The notes beneath the pieces are model-generated. The model was given only the letters and a program-made list of their open reading frames with translations, did no database searches and had not been told where the DNA came from. A stretch of DNA of 64,000 nt, taken from the NCBI RefSeq assembly GCF_019880305.1, contig NZ_CP082301.1:6696001-6760000 (forward strand), written 5' to 3'. Of this stretch, positions 16,028 through 24,722 are shown piece by piece (position 1 is the stretch's first letter; every line of letters begins with the position of its first letter). The translations under genes were made by a program, and so were the position numbers. Source of the stretch: Streptomyces decoyicus. GTDB taxonomy: Bacteria; Actinomycetota; Actinomycetes; Streptomycetales; Streptomycetaceae.

Positions 16028-17068
16028 ATGGCACAGCAATCGCAAGCCCCGCACCACCCCGCGCCACCGGTCCATCCGGTGGACGAGAAGCCGGCTGCCA
16101 AGCGGCTCGTACCGGCCGCACTCCAGCACATCGCCGCCATGTACGCCGGTGTCGTCACCCCTCCGCTCATCATCGGCCAGGCGGTCGGCCTGGACCCCGC
16201 GGGCCGGACCCGGCTGATCGCCGCCGGTCTGCTCATCGCCGGGCTCGCCACGCTCCTCCAGACGCTCGGCATCCGTGAACTCGCCGGCAACCGCCTCCCG
16301 TTCGTCAACGCGGCCAGCTCCGCCGGCATCACCCCCATGCTCGCCATCGCCGAGACCACGGCCAAAGGGCATCAACTCCCCGCGATCTACGGGGCGGTGA
16401 TGGTCGCCGGGGTCTTCTGCCTCGCGGTCGGCCCGTTCTTCGGCAGGCTGCTCCGCTTCTTCCCGCCACTGGTGACCGGTGTCGTCATCACCCTCATCGG
16501 GGTCACCCTGATGCCCGTCCCGGTCGGCTGGGCGCAGGGCGGCGACGAACACGCCGCCGACTTCGGCGCCATGAAATACCTGGCGCTGGCCGCCTTCACC
16601 CTCGTGGTGATCCTGCTCGTCCAGCGCTTCACCCGGGGCTTCCTCAAGCAGACCGCGCTGCTGATCGGCCTGGTCGTCGGCACCCTCGCCGCGATCCCCT
16701 TCGGGATGGCGAGCTTCGACGGGCTGCGCACGGCCCCGATCGCCGCACTGCCCACCCCGTTTGCCTTCGGCGCCCCCGAGTTCCAGCCCGCCGCGATCCT
16801 CTCGCTGTGCCTCGTGATGCTGGTGCTGATGACGGAGTCGTCGGCCGGGATGCTGGCGCTCGGCGAGATCTGCGACCGCCCGACCACCGGCGCCACCCTC
16901 ACCAGGGGCCTGCGCACCGACGGCCTCGCCACCCTGCTCAACCTGTTCTTCCACCATCTCGGCACCCGGAGCACCCCACGGGCAGCGGTACTGTCAGCCG
17001 CCTCGCCCGGCTCCGGCACTCAAATCCCCCAGGGCCATGCCGTGCCCAAAGCCCCGAACCGAAAGTAG
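16028..17068 (+). pseudogene. NCS2 xanthine/uric-acid permease, 3'-truncated
   Basis: The first 300 or so residues are a normal NCS2 (nucleobase:cation symporter-2) permease: ALQHIAAMYAGVVTPPLIIG, LPFVNAASSAGITPMLAIAE, FFPPLVTGVVITLIGVTLMP, and LMTESSAGMLALGEICDRP. After GLRTDGLATLLNLF the family sequence stops and about 40 unrelated residues follow. The expected NAxPxxAFAQNxGLVxxTxVxSR motif and the last four membrane helices are missing. Total length is 346 residues against about 460. A deletion of the gene's 3' end, with junction near 16,943, explains this. The intact paralogue at 18793 probably carries out transport. The ATG at 16028 has GAGGGG upstream. Confidence 0.8.
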
Positions 17069-17076
17069 GAAGCCTC

Positions 17077-18480
17077 ATGGCTGCATCGGCATCCCCTGAC
17101 AGCGCGGTGAAGCAGCGCATCGTCATCGAGAACTGCGCCATCGCGACAGTCGACGCCCACGACACCGAATACGCCACCGGTCATGTGGTGGTCGCCGGCA
17201 ACATCATCGAGTCGGTGGGCGCCGGCCGGGCCCCCGAGGGCCTGGAGAACGTCGTCCGCCGGGTGGACGGCACCGGACACCTCGTCACCCCCGGACTGGT
17301 CAACACCCACCACCACTTCTACCAGTGGATCACCCGTGGGCTGGCCACCGACCACAACCTGTTCAACTGGCTGGTCGCGCTCTACCCGACCTGGGCCCGT
17401 ATCGACGCCCCGATGCTCGCCGCGGCCACCCAGGGCTCGCTCGGCATGATGGTCAAGGGCGGCGTCACCACCGCCTCCGACCACCACTACGTCTTCCCCC
17501 GGGGCTCCGGCGACCTCGTCGGCGCGGAGCTCGCGGCCGCCGCCGAGATCGGGGCCCGGATCACCCTGGCCCGCGGTTCCATGGACCGCAGCGAGAAGGA
17601 CGGCGGGCTGCCCCCGGACTTCGCCGTCGAGACCACCGAGGGCGCCCTGCTGGCGACCGAAGAGGCCATCGACGCCCACCACGACGCCTCCTTCGGCTCG
17701 ATGGTGCACATCGCCGCCGCGCCCTGCTCGCCGTTCTCCGTGTCGACCGAACTCATGCGGCAGGGAGCCGAGTTGGCCCGCCGTAAGGGTGTACGCCTGC
17801 ACACCCACGGCTCGGAGACCGTGGAGGAGGAGAAGTTCTGCCACGAGCTGTTCGGCATGGGCCCGACCGACTACTTCGAGTCGACCGGCTGGCTCGGTGA
17901 CGATGTGTGGATGGCGCACTGCGTCCACATGAACGACTCCGACATCGCCGCCTTCGCCCGCACCGGCACCGGCGTCGCGCACTGCCCCTCGTCCAACGCC
18001 CGCCTCGCGGCCGGTATCGCCCGTGTCCCCGACATGCTCGCGGCCGGCGTCCCGGTCGGCCTCGGCGTCGACGGCACCGCCTCCAACGAGTCCGGCGAAC
18101 TCCACACCGAGCTGCGCAACGCGCTGCTCATCAACCGCCTCGGCGCCCACAAGGAGGCCGCGCTCAACGCCCGTAAGACGCTGCGGCTCGGCACCTACGG
18201 CGGCGCGCAGGTCCTCGGCCGGACGTCCGAGATCGGCTCGCTGGAGGCCGGCAAGCTCGCCGACCTGGTGCTGTGGAAGCTGGACGGCCTCGGCCACTCC
18301 TCCATCGCCGACCCGGTCACCGCGCTGGTCTTCGGCGCGGCGGCGCCGGTCACCCTCTCCCTCGTCGGCGGCAGGCCGGTCGTCGAGGACAACCACCTCA
18401 GCAACGTCGACGAGGACGCCATCGCCCGCACCGCGCGGGCCGAGGCACAGCGTCTGGCCCGTATCGCCGCCGAGGGCTGA
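17077..18480 (+). CDS. 8-oxoguanine deaminase-type amidohydrolase
   Basis: 467 residues of the amidohydrolase superfamily (TrzN/AtzB/8-oxoguanine deaminase group). Metal ligands are visible: GLVNTHHHFYQW near residue 70 (HxH), LHTHGSETVEEE near 245, WMAHCVHMND near 285 and the Asp of GLGVDGTASNES near 330. The QWITRGLATDHNLFNWLVAL block is typical of enzymes acting on hydroxypurines such as 8-oxoguanine, giving urate. The ATG has AGGA upstream and is eight bases after the permease remnant. Genes for uricase and xanthine permease on either side support a purine substrate; guanine or a ureido compound are alternatives. Confidence 0.85.
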   Translation: MAASASPDSAVKQRIVIENCAIATVDAHDTEYATGHVVVAGNIIESVGAGRAPEGLENVVRRVDGTGHLVTPGLVNTHHHFYQWITRGLATDHNLFNWLVALYPTWARIDAPMLAAATQGSLGMMVKGGVTTASDHHYVFPRGSGDLVGAELAAAAEIGARITLARGSMDRSEKDGGLPPDFAVETTEGALLATEEAIDAHHDASFGSMVHIAAAPCSPFSVSTELMRQGAELARRKGVRLHTHGSETVEEEKFCHELFGMGPTDYFESTGWLGDDVWMAHCVHMNDSDIAAFARTGTGVAHCPSSNARLAAGIARVPDMLAAGVPVGLGVDGTASNESGELHTELRNALLINRLGAHKEAALNARKTLRLGTYGGAQVLGRTSEIGSLEAGKLADLVLWKLDGLGHSSIADPVTALVFGAAAPVTLSLVGGRPVVEDNHLSNVDEDAIARTARAEAQRLARIAAEG

Positions 18481-18547
18481 CCCCACGGCGCGGTCACAGG
18501 CCGACGCACACCCCTGAACTCGGCCGGGAGGGACGGCTCCCGGCCGG

Positions 18548-18615
18548 GCTTGTGGATCCGAGCGGGATCCACAAGCGCCGGACCCGGGGGTGCGGGATCT
18601 TCTCGTACCCCCGGG
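18548..18615 (+). promoter_or_regulatory. Two hairpins in the 312-bp gap before the xanthine permease
   Basis: A perfect 12-bp stem at 18548-18576 (GCTTGTGGATCC arm, five-base loop) and a 9-bp stem at 18583-18615 (CCCGGGGGT arm, 15-base loop). The first probably terminates the deaminase gene. The second is 178 bp upstream of the permease start and could be a leader structure. I see no match to a known purine or xanthine riboswitch core. The rest of 18481-18792 holds no gene. Confidence 0.45.
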
Positions 18616-18792
18616 CCGGTCGGCTCCCACCCCTGGGCCGGCCGGCCCACCGCCGTCCGCGCGCCACGAGCGCGGAGTGTCGCCACATCGCTCACCAGGC
18701 AACTTCTTGCACCAACGCACCACATGGCAAGCCCTCCGTGACAGCCTCGCCTCGCCCGCCCCGGCGACGCAGAAATCGACAGGAGGCCCGCA

Positions 18793-20253
18793 GTGGCCGC
18801 AATTACCGGGCAGAAGCCGGAGGGGGACCGGAAGCATCCGGTCGACCGGACCCTCCCGCCCTTCAAGATGTTCACCAGCGGCCTCCAGCATGTGGCCGCG
18901 ATGTACGCGGGCGTGGTGGCCCCTCCGATGATCGTGGGGCCGGCCTGCGGGCTGAGCGCCACCGAGACCGCTTTCCTGATGGGCGCCAGCCTCTTCACGG
19001 CGGGCATCGCGACTCTCCTCCAGACCCTCGGGTTCTGGAAGGTCGGCGCCAAGCTGCCCTTCGTCAACGGCGTCTCGTTCGCCGGTGTCACCCCGATGGT
19101 CGCCATCGGCAAGGCACAGAGCCCCGACAACGCGCTGCCGATCATCTTCGGCGCGGTGATCGTCGCCGGTGTGCTGGGCTTCCTTCTCGCCCCTTACTTC
19201 TCCAAGCTCGTACGGTTCTTCCCGCCGGTGGTCACCGGCACCGTCATCACCCTGATCGGCGTCTCGCTGCTGCCGGTGGCCTTCAACTGGTCCCAGGGCG
19301 GCAACGACCGGGCCCCGGACTACGGTTCGCTGACGAACATCGGGATGGCGGCGCTGACCTTCGTGATCGTGCTGGTGCTGCGCCGGGTGCTGCGCGGCTT
19401 CCTCCAGCAGATCGCGATCCTGCTCGGTCTGATCGCCGGCACCCTGATCGCGATACCCGTCGGCATCAGCCACTTCTCCGCGATCACCGAGGCCTCCCTG
19501 GTCGGCTTCCCGACGCCCTTCCACTTCGGCGCCCCGCAGTTCGACATCGCCGCGATCGTCTCCATGTGCATCGTGATGCTGGTCTGTATGACCGAGTCGA
19601 CGGCCGACATGCTCGCCCTGGGCCGGATCGTCGACCGCCCGGCGGACGAGCGCACCATCGAGGGCGGACTGCGCGCCGACACCCTCGGCACGGCCCTCAG
19701 CCCGCTGTTCAACGGCTTCGCCAACAGTGCCTTCGCGCAGAACATCGGCCTGGTCGCGATGACCAAGGTGCGCAGCCGCTACGTCGTGGCGACCAGCGGT
19801 CTGATCCTGATCGTGCTGGGACTGTGCCCGGTGGCCGCCTCGGTCATCTCGCTGGTCCCGCTGCCGGTCCTCGGCGGCGCCGGCATCGTGCTCTTCGGCT
19901 CGGTGGCCGCCAGCGGCATCCAGACGCTGGCCTCCGCCGCGATGGAGAAGGGCGACAACGCCCTGATCGTCGCGGCGGCCGTCGGCATCGGTCTGATCCC
20001 GATCGCCGCGCCGGACTTCTACCACCACCTCCCCAAGGACCTGCTGGTCGTCCTGGACTCCGGTATCAGCACCGGCTGTCTGGTCGCCATCGTCCTCAAC
20101 CTCGCCTTCAACCACTTCGGCCGGAAGACGGCGGACGGGGAAGCGGCGGGGGACACGACCGCCGCGGGCCCGGTCGATCCGGGGATACCGCAACAGCCCG
20201 CCCCCGGCAGCGCGGACGACGCCGGCGAGCCCGCGGCGGCGCCCGCCCACTGA
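18793..20253 (+). CDS. NCS2-family xanthine/uric acid permease (intact)
   Basis: 486 residues, the full length of the nucleobase:cation symporter-2 family, which brings in xanthine or urate by proton symport in the plasma membrane. Motifs are complete: LQHVAAMYAGVVAPPMIVG with the His and family GVVAPP, FVNGVSFAGVTPMVAIG, TGTVITLIGVSLLPVAFNW, MTESTADMLALG with the substrate-binding Glu, and SAFAQNIGLVAMTKVRSRYV with the QNxGxxxxTxVxSR signature lost in the paralogue at 16028. The GTG start has AGGAGG seven bases upstream. The C-terminus has a hydrophilic Pro/Ala-rich tail of about 40 residues. Confidence 0.92.
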   Translation: MAAITGQKPEGDRKHPVDRTLPPFKMFTSGLQHVAAMYAGVVAPPMIVGPACGLSATETAFLMGASLFTAGIATLLQTLGFWKVGAKLPFVNGVSFAGVTPMVAIGKAQSPDNALPIIFGAVIVAGVLGFLLAPYFSKLVRFFPPVVTGTVITLIGVSLLPVAFNWSQGGNDRAPDYGSLTNIGMAALTFVIVLVLRRVLRGFLQQIAILLGLIAGTLIAIPVGISHFSAITEASLVGFPTPFHFGAPQFDIAAIVSMCIVMLVCMTESTADMLALGRIVDRPADERTIEGGLRADTLGTALSPLFNGFANSAFAQNIGLVAMTKVRSRYVVATSGLILIVLGLCPVAASVISLVPLPVLGGAGIVLFGSVAASGIQTLASAAMEKGDNALIVAAAVGIGLIPIAAPDFYHHLPKDLLVVLDSGISTGCLVAIVLNLAFNHFGRKTADGEAAGDTTAAGPVDPGIPQQPAPGSADDAGEPAAAPAH

Positions 20254-20267
20254 CGTCGGCGCAGGCA

Positions 20268-20310
20268 ACGGCCCGTAGGGAGCGGCAACTGCGGCTCTCC
20301 TACGGGCCGT
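20268..20310. terminator. Bidirectional terminator between permease and chitosanase
   Basis: A 12-bp perfect stem, ACGGCCCGTAGG with its complement, loop of 19 bases that can pair further. It lies 15 bp after the permease stop and 59 bp after the end of the convergent chitosanase gene. Confidence 0.75.
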
Positions 20311-20368
20311 CGGGCTGTGTGCGGGCGGCTACGGGCGGCTGCGGCCGTGTGCGGCCGGGCGGGCGGGG

Positions 20369-21244
20369 TCAGCCGATGTGGTAGCTGTCCCCGTACACCT
20401 TCCAGTCCAGCGGAGTGTGCAGATCGAGGTTGCCGTTCTTCAGGAACACCCGCTGCGCGGTGTCGATCCGGCTGGTGTCGCTGTGGGCCTCCTCCTGCTT
20501 CATCGCCCAGACCCGGGCGTCGAGGAAGGCGTTCAGGTAGGTCTTCTCGTCGCCGCCCTGGGCCGGCGGCTTGGCCTTGGCCAGGGCGCGCTTGCGGATG
20601 CCGGAGAAGCTGGTGCTGTCGTCGCCGTCCCCGTGCATCACGAGCGCGTCGTAGTAGGCGAACTGGCCGAGCACCCCGATCCCGTCGGCCTTGCCCCGCT
20701 CGACCGCGGGGTCGAAGTAGACCCGGTCCCGTTCGTCGTTCTGGGCCTTCTGGAACGCCGGGTCCTGGGCGGCCTTCTTCCAGTCCTTGGTGTAGTCCGG
20801 GTCCAGGCCGTCGTGCGAGTCGCTGCCGTCCACCGCGCGCAGGGCGGGGAGGTACGTGGCCAGGACATTGCCGGGCTTGCGATGGGTGTACAGCTCGACG
20901 AGTTCGAGCATGTCGTGCGTGCCGGAGCAGAAGCCGATGATGCCGCCGGTGTAGCCGCGGCCGTCACCGATGTCCTCGATGTACTTGTACTGGGCCTTCC
21001 AGTCCAGCGAGGAGTTCTCCGCGCTGGAGACCAGCTGCATGGCGATCTCCTTCTTCGCCGGGTCGTCGAGACCGGTCGCGGCGCGTGCCGGGTGCGGAGC
21101 GTGCTGAGCCGCGGCAGGACGGGACGGGGCGGCCGGGCCCGCCGTGGTGGCGACGGCGGTGGCCGGCACGGCGAGCAGGGCGAGGCCCAGGGCGACGCGG
21201 GTGGTGGTCCGGGGCAGGGCTTTGCCCATCGATCGGGTGCGCAT
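20369..21244 (-). CDS. csn: Secreted GH46 chitosanase
   Basis: 291 residues. A twin-arginine-free signal-peptide region (ALGLALLAVPATAVATTAG) and a short Ala/Pro-rich spacer lead into the GH46 catalytic domain, which hydrolyses chitosan. The general acid Glu is in SSAENSSLDWKAQY and the second catalytic Asp in EDIGDGRGYTGGIIGF, the best-known family signature. The ATG at 21244 has GGAGG five bases upstream; a second Met at codon 6 is possible. A palindrome of the kind known from chitosanase promoters lies 45-59 bp upstream. The gene is unrelated to the purine genes around it. Confidence 0.95.
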   Translation of the reverse strand: MRTRSMGKALPRTTTRVALGLALLAVPATAVATTAGPAAPSRPAAAQHAPHPARAATGLDDPAKKEIAMQLVSSAENSSLDWKAQYKYIEDIGDGRGYTGGIIGFCSGTHDMLELVELYTHRKPGNVLATYLPALRAVDGSDSHDGLDPDYTKDWKKAAQDPAFQKAQNDERDRVYFDPAVERGKADGIGVLGQFAYYDALVMHGDGDDSTSFSGIRKRALAKAKPPAQGGDEKTYLNAFLDARVWAMKQEEAHSDTSRIDTAQRVFLKNGNLDLHTPLDWKVYGDSYHIG

Positions 21245-21288
21245 GGAGTCCTCCAGTCGGAGAGAGCCGTGGGGGGTTCCTCAATCGT

Positions 21289-21303
21289 TAGGAAGCTTTC
21301 CTA
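21289..21303 (-). promoter_or_regulatory. CsnR-type operator upstream of chitosanase
   Basis: TAGGAAGCTTTCCTA: arms TAGGAA and TTCCTA around a three-base centre. From memory, Streptomyces chitosanase genes carry a very similar TAGGAAAGTTTCCTA palindrome bound by the ROK-family repressor CsnR. The position upstream of csn fits. Confidence 0.65.
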
Positions 21304-21421
21304 CCAGACTGGCGAGAGGCCGTATACCCCGTCAGGCCGCCCCGGCCGGGGCCTTCCTGTGGGGCCGTCGGAGGGCGGGGGCGCAGGGGCGGGACCCTGC
21401 GCCCCCGCCGACCTGCAAGGC

Positions 21422-21976
21422 TCAGTCCAGCAACCCGCTCAGCAGCTCGTGGATGCCCGGCCCCGGGTCGAAGTCCTCTACGGGGAAAGCGAGTTGGTGG
21501 AAGGCGACGCCGTCCATGTAGTCGAAGAGGATCTCGCAGTGCCGCCGCGGCGTCGGTGAGCCGAAGCGCTGAAGCCACTCCGCTCCCCAGCCGACGACGG
21601 TCTCGCGGCCGCGGGTGAGTGCCGGGCGCAGCTCGGGCCGGGCCGAGGACTCCAGGTAGAGCGCGAAGCGGGCGGCGGTCCTGGCCCGCTCGGGGCCGGT
21701 CGCGTACCGGAGGAACTGGGTCACCGCATCGGCGAGTTCACCGGCATCGGCCGGGGCGGCCGCCGCGGCGAAGGTCTCCCAGTCGCGGCGCTCCAGGGCC
21801 TGAAGGTGGTCGACGATGCCGTCGATCAGGGCCGCCCGGTTGCGGAAGTAGTTGGAGGTGGTGCCCGACGGGACTCCTGCCGCGGTGTCCACGGCCTGGT
21901 AGGTCAGCCGCCGCGCTCCCTCGCTGCCCAGCACCTGGATCCCCGCGTCCAGCACCTGCTCCCGCCGTCGTGTCAC
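21422..21976 (-). CDS. TetR-family regulator divergent from a flavin monooxygenase
   Basis: 184 residues with an N-terminal TetR helix-turn-helix (REQVLDAGIQVLGSEGARRL, then VDTAAGVPSGTTSNYFRNRA). The C-terminal ligand domain is the type found with the YxxG-like regulators of drug-modifying genes but is not diagnostic. It is divergent from the FAD monooxygenase at 22055. The 78-bp gap contains a nearly perfect 16-bp inverted repeat, so the protein probably represses both genes. Ligand unknown. Confidence 0.88.
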   Translation of the reverse strand: MTRRREQVLDAGIQVLGSEGARRLTYQAVDTAAGVPSGTTSNYFRNRAALIDGIVDHLQALERRDWETFAAAAAPADAGELADAVTQFLRYATGPERARTAARFALYLESSARPELRPALTRGRETVVGWGAEWLQRFGSPTPRRHCEILFDYMDGVAFHQLAFPVEDFDPGPGIHELLSGLLD

Positions 21977-22006
21977 CCTGTGCGCCCTTCGTGCCGACCC
22001 GGTTCT

Positions 22007-22044
22007 TACTATGTTTGTAGTGCCGATCCACTATAAACATAGTA
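22007..22044. promoter_or_regulatory. Operator between TetR and monooxygenase genes
   Basis: TACTATGTTTGTAGTG and CACTATAAACATAGTA are inverted with one mismatch in 16 and a six-base spacer. Each arm is itself partly symmetric, so two overlapping TetR dimers could bind. It is AT-rich against a GC-rich background and lies between the two divergent starts, overlapping both likely promoters. Confidence 0.7.
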
Positions 22045-22054
22045 GCGTGCGGCC

Positions 22055-23131
22055 ATGACCCGGAAACCACGCACGGCGGCCGTCGTGGGCGGCGGCATCG
22101 GCGGGCTCGCCACCGCCCTCTCCCTGCGCAACAACGGCTGGTCGGTCGATGTCTTCGAACGCGCCCGCCGGCTCCCCGCGGCCGGTACCGCACTCGGCCT
22201 GTGGCCGGCCGCCCTCGGCGCCCTGGATGCCCTCGGCGTCGGCGCACAGGCGCGCTCCCTGAGCCGCCCGCAGGCCGCGGGCGCCTTCCTGCGGCCCGAC
22301 GGCGGCCGGATCGCCACCCTCGACGTCGCGGGGATGGAGCGGCGTACGGGCGACGTGACCCGGCTCGTCTCCCGCCCCGACCTGCTCGCCCTCCTGTACG
22401 GCGCGGCAGGGGAGGGGGCGGTCACCTTCGACGCGCGCATCGAGGACATCCGCACGCTGGACGGCTCGTACGACGTGGTGGTCGCGGCCGACGGGCTCAA
22501 CAGCGCGGCCCGCACGGCGCTGTTCGGCCCGCGCCACCGGGCCCGGTACGTCGGCGCCTCCTCCTGGCGCGGCACCGTCGACGGGAAGACCGGGAGCAGC
22601 ACCGAGACCTGGGGCGAGGGCCGCCGCTTCGGCATCACGCCCCTCCCGGACGGCCGCACCAACTGGTTCGCCTGCGCCGTCACCCCCGAGGGGCAGCGCC
22701 ATCCGGGCCATGAAGCCGCCACGCTGCGCGGGTGGTTCGGCCACTGGCACGCCGGAGTGCGCGAGGTCCTCGACCGGCTGACGGAGTCCGAGGTGCTGCG
22801 CCTGGACCTCTACTACCTCGATCCGCCACTGCCCGCCTACGTCGCGGGCCGTACGGTCCTCATCGGCGACGCGGCGCACGCCATGACTCCCGATCTCGGC
22901 CGCGGAGCCTGCGAAGCGCTCATCGACGCGGTGGAGTTGACGCGGGCGCTGACGGCCGCGCCGGATGTGCCGACCGCGCTGCGTGCGTACGACCGGGTGC
23001 GGCGCCCGGCGACCCAGCGGCTGGTGCGTGCCGCGCGGCTGATGAACCGTATGGCGCACGCCCGGCGGCTGACCGGGCTGCGGAACGCCGCGATGCGGAC
23101 CGCACTGGCGCTGGGCGGCCCGCTGGGCTGA
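22055..23131 (+). CDS. FAD-dependent monooxygenase (PHBH-type)
   Basis: 358 residues of the class A flavoprotein hydroxylase family. The FAD-binding GxGxxG is in AAVVGGGIGGLATALSL at residues 8-24; DG at VVVAADGLNSAART near 145 and the second FAD motif GDAAHAMTPDLGRGACEALI near 270 are both typical. It is expressed divergently from its likely TetR repressor. The substrate is not predictable; such pairs often inactivate xenobiotics or antibiotics (inference). Confidence 0.9.
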   Translation: MTRKPRTAAVVGGGIGGLATALSLRNNGWSVDVFERARRLPAAGTALGLWPAALGALDALGVGAQARSLSRPQAAGAFLRPDGGRIATLDVAGMERRTGDVTRLVSRPDLLALLYGAAGEGAVTFDARIEDIRTLDGSYDVVVAADGLNSAARTALFGPRHRARYVGASSWRGTVDGKTGSSTETWGEGRRFGITPLPDGRTNWFACAVTPEGQRHPGHEAATLRGWFGHWHAGVREVLDRLTESEVLRLDLYYLDPPLPAYVAGRTVLIGDAAHAMTPDLGRGACEALIDAVELTRALTAAPDVPTALRAYDRVRRPATQRLVRAARLMNRMAHARRLTGLRNAAMRTALALGGPLG

Positions 23132-23240
23132 GCGCCGTAACACATGCCACCTTCAGGCGCATAACGCCCGATATGCTGCATCGGCCCTGAAAGTGAGTCA
23201 ATGTGTGCGCACCGACGGCGCCACGGAGAGGGGTTTCGCG

Positions 23241-24644
23241 GTGAACCAGGAAGCCGACAACCCGCACGCCCACCGCGCACGGACGGCTGCCGCCGCCCTG
23301 GAGACCACCGTCGACGCGCTGATGGACGGGGTGTGCGCCGATCTCAAGCGGCTCGCCGCCGTCCCCTCGATCGCCTTCCCCGGCTTCTCGCCCGAGCCGG
23401 TCCTCCAGGCCCGCGATCTGCTCGTCGCCCTGCTCAGGGACGTCGGCGTGGCCGACATCGGGGAGCTCAACCTCCCCGACACCGCCCCCGTCATCACCGC
23501 CAGCCTCCCGCCGCCCACCCCCGACGCACCCACCGTCCTCCTCTACGGCCACTACGACGTCCAGCCGCCCGGCGACGAGCGGCTCTGGGACTCCCCGCCC
23601 TTCGAACCCACCGACATCGAGGGCGGCATCCGTGCCCGCGGTATCGCCGACGACAAGGCCAACCTCATGGTCCACATCGGCGCCCTGCGGGCCTACGGAG
23701 GCCGCCCGCCGGTCGGCATCAAAATCGTCTTCGAGGGCCAGGAGGAGTACGGCAGCGCCTTCGACGACTACCCGCCCACCGACCCCGACCTGTTCGCCTG
23801 CGACGCGATGATCATCGCCGACACCGGCAACATCCGCCCCGGCACCCCCACCCTCACCACCGCCCTGCGCGGCTCCGCCGAGGTCTTCGTCGAGGTGCGC
23901 ACCCTCGACGCCGCCGTACACAGCGGGGAGTACGGCGGCGCCGCCCCCGACGCACTGCTCGTCCTCCTCAAGGCCCTGTCGACCCTGCACGACCTGCACG
24001 GTGATGTCGCCGTCGAGGGACTGCGCCGCGAACCGTGGCGCGGCACCGCCCTCACCGACGACGAGTTCCGCGAGCTGGCCGGCATCCCGCACGGCACCCC
24101 GCTGCTCGGCACCGGCGGCCTCGGCGAACGGCTGTGGAGCGGCCCCGCCCTCACCGTCATCGGCCTGGACGCCCCGCCCGTCGACCGCACCGCCTCCGCC
24201 GTCGTCCCCTTCGCCCGCGCCAAGCTCAACCTCCGCGTCCACCCCCGGCAGGACCCCCGGGAGGCGCAGGCCGCCCTCGTCCGCCATCTGCAACGGCTGC
24301 GGCCCTTCGGCATCCCGCTCACCGTCACCCCCGGCGACGCGGGCCCCGGCTACGAAGCCGCCACCGACGGGCCCGCCTACCGCGCCGCCCGCACCGCACT
24401 GCGCCGCGCCTGGGGCACCGACCCCGTCCACTGCGCAACCGGCGGCTCCATCCCCCTGGTCAACGGCCTGGCGAAGGCCGTACCGGACGCGGAGATCCTG
24501 CTCTTCGGCGCCGAGGACAACCTCTGCGGTCTGCACGGCCCCAACGAACGTGTGCTGCTGTCCGAACTCCGCGGCGCCCTGCTCGCCGAGACCACCTTCC
24601 TCACCGAATACGCCACCACCTACCGCACCGACGACACCCCGTGA
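23241..24644 (+). CDS. M20-family dipeptidase/aminoacylase
   Basis: 467 residues of the M20 zinc peptidase family. The metal and catalytic motifs are LLYGHYDVQPPG (His and catalytic Asp), RGIADDKANLM (Asp), FEGQEEYGS (catalytic and metal Glu) and MIIADTGN (Asp), followed by the dimerisation lid domain and the C-terminal His in FGAEDNLCGLHGPNER. This fits M20A dipeptidases. The GTG at 23241 is preferred because GAGAGGGG precedes it. It is monocistronic as far as can be seen. Confidence 0.9.
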   Translation: MNQEADNPHAHRARTAAAALETTVDALMDGVCADLKRLAAVPSIAFPGFSPEPVLQARDLLVALLRDVGVADIGELNLPDTAPVITASLPPPTPDAPTVLLYGHYDVQPPGDERLWDSPPFEPTDIEGGIRARGIADDKANLMVHIGALRAYGGRPPVGIKIVFEGQEEYGSAFDDYPPTDPDLFACDAMIIADTGNIRPGTPTLTTALRGSAEVFVEVRTLDAAVHSGEYGGAAPDALLVLLKALSTLHDLHGDVAVEGLRREPWRGTALTDDEFRELAGIPHGTPLLGTGGLGERLWSGPALTVIGLDAPPVDRTASAVVPFARAKLNLRVHPRQDPREAQAALVRHLQRLRPFGIPLTVTPGDAGPGYEAATDGPAYRAARTALRRAWGTDPVHCATGGSIPLVNGLAKAVPDAEILLFGAEDNLCGLHGPNERVLLSELRGALLAETTFLTEYATTYRTDDTP

Positions 24645-24722
24645 CGGCTCCACGGCTGCCGGTCCCGCTCCGCGGCGGACAGGCTTGACCTTGCCCCTGA
24701 GCCAGGGTTGGAGCCTCGTCGC

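Noticed and set aside
18481..18792. Known purine riboswitch before the xanthine permease
   Set aside because: No conserved purine, PreQ1 or xanthine-sensor core could be recognised by eye; only hairpins are reported.
17020..20268. Open frame of 1082 codons on the minus strand over the deaminase and permease
   Set aside because: It spans two real plus-strand genes and their gap, and its translation is biased text rich in Arg, Gly, Asp and Gln without any domain.
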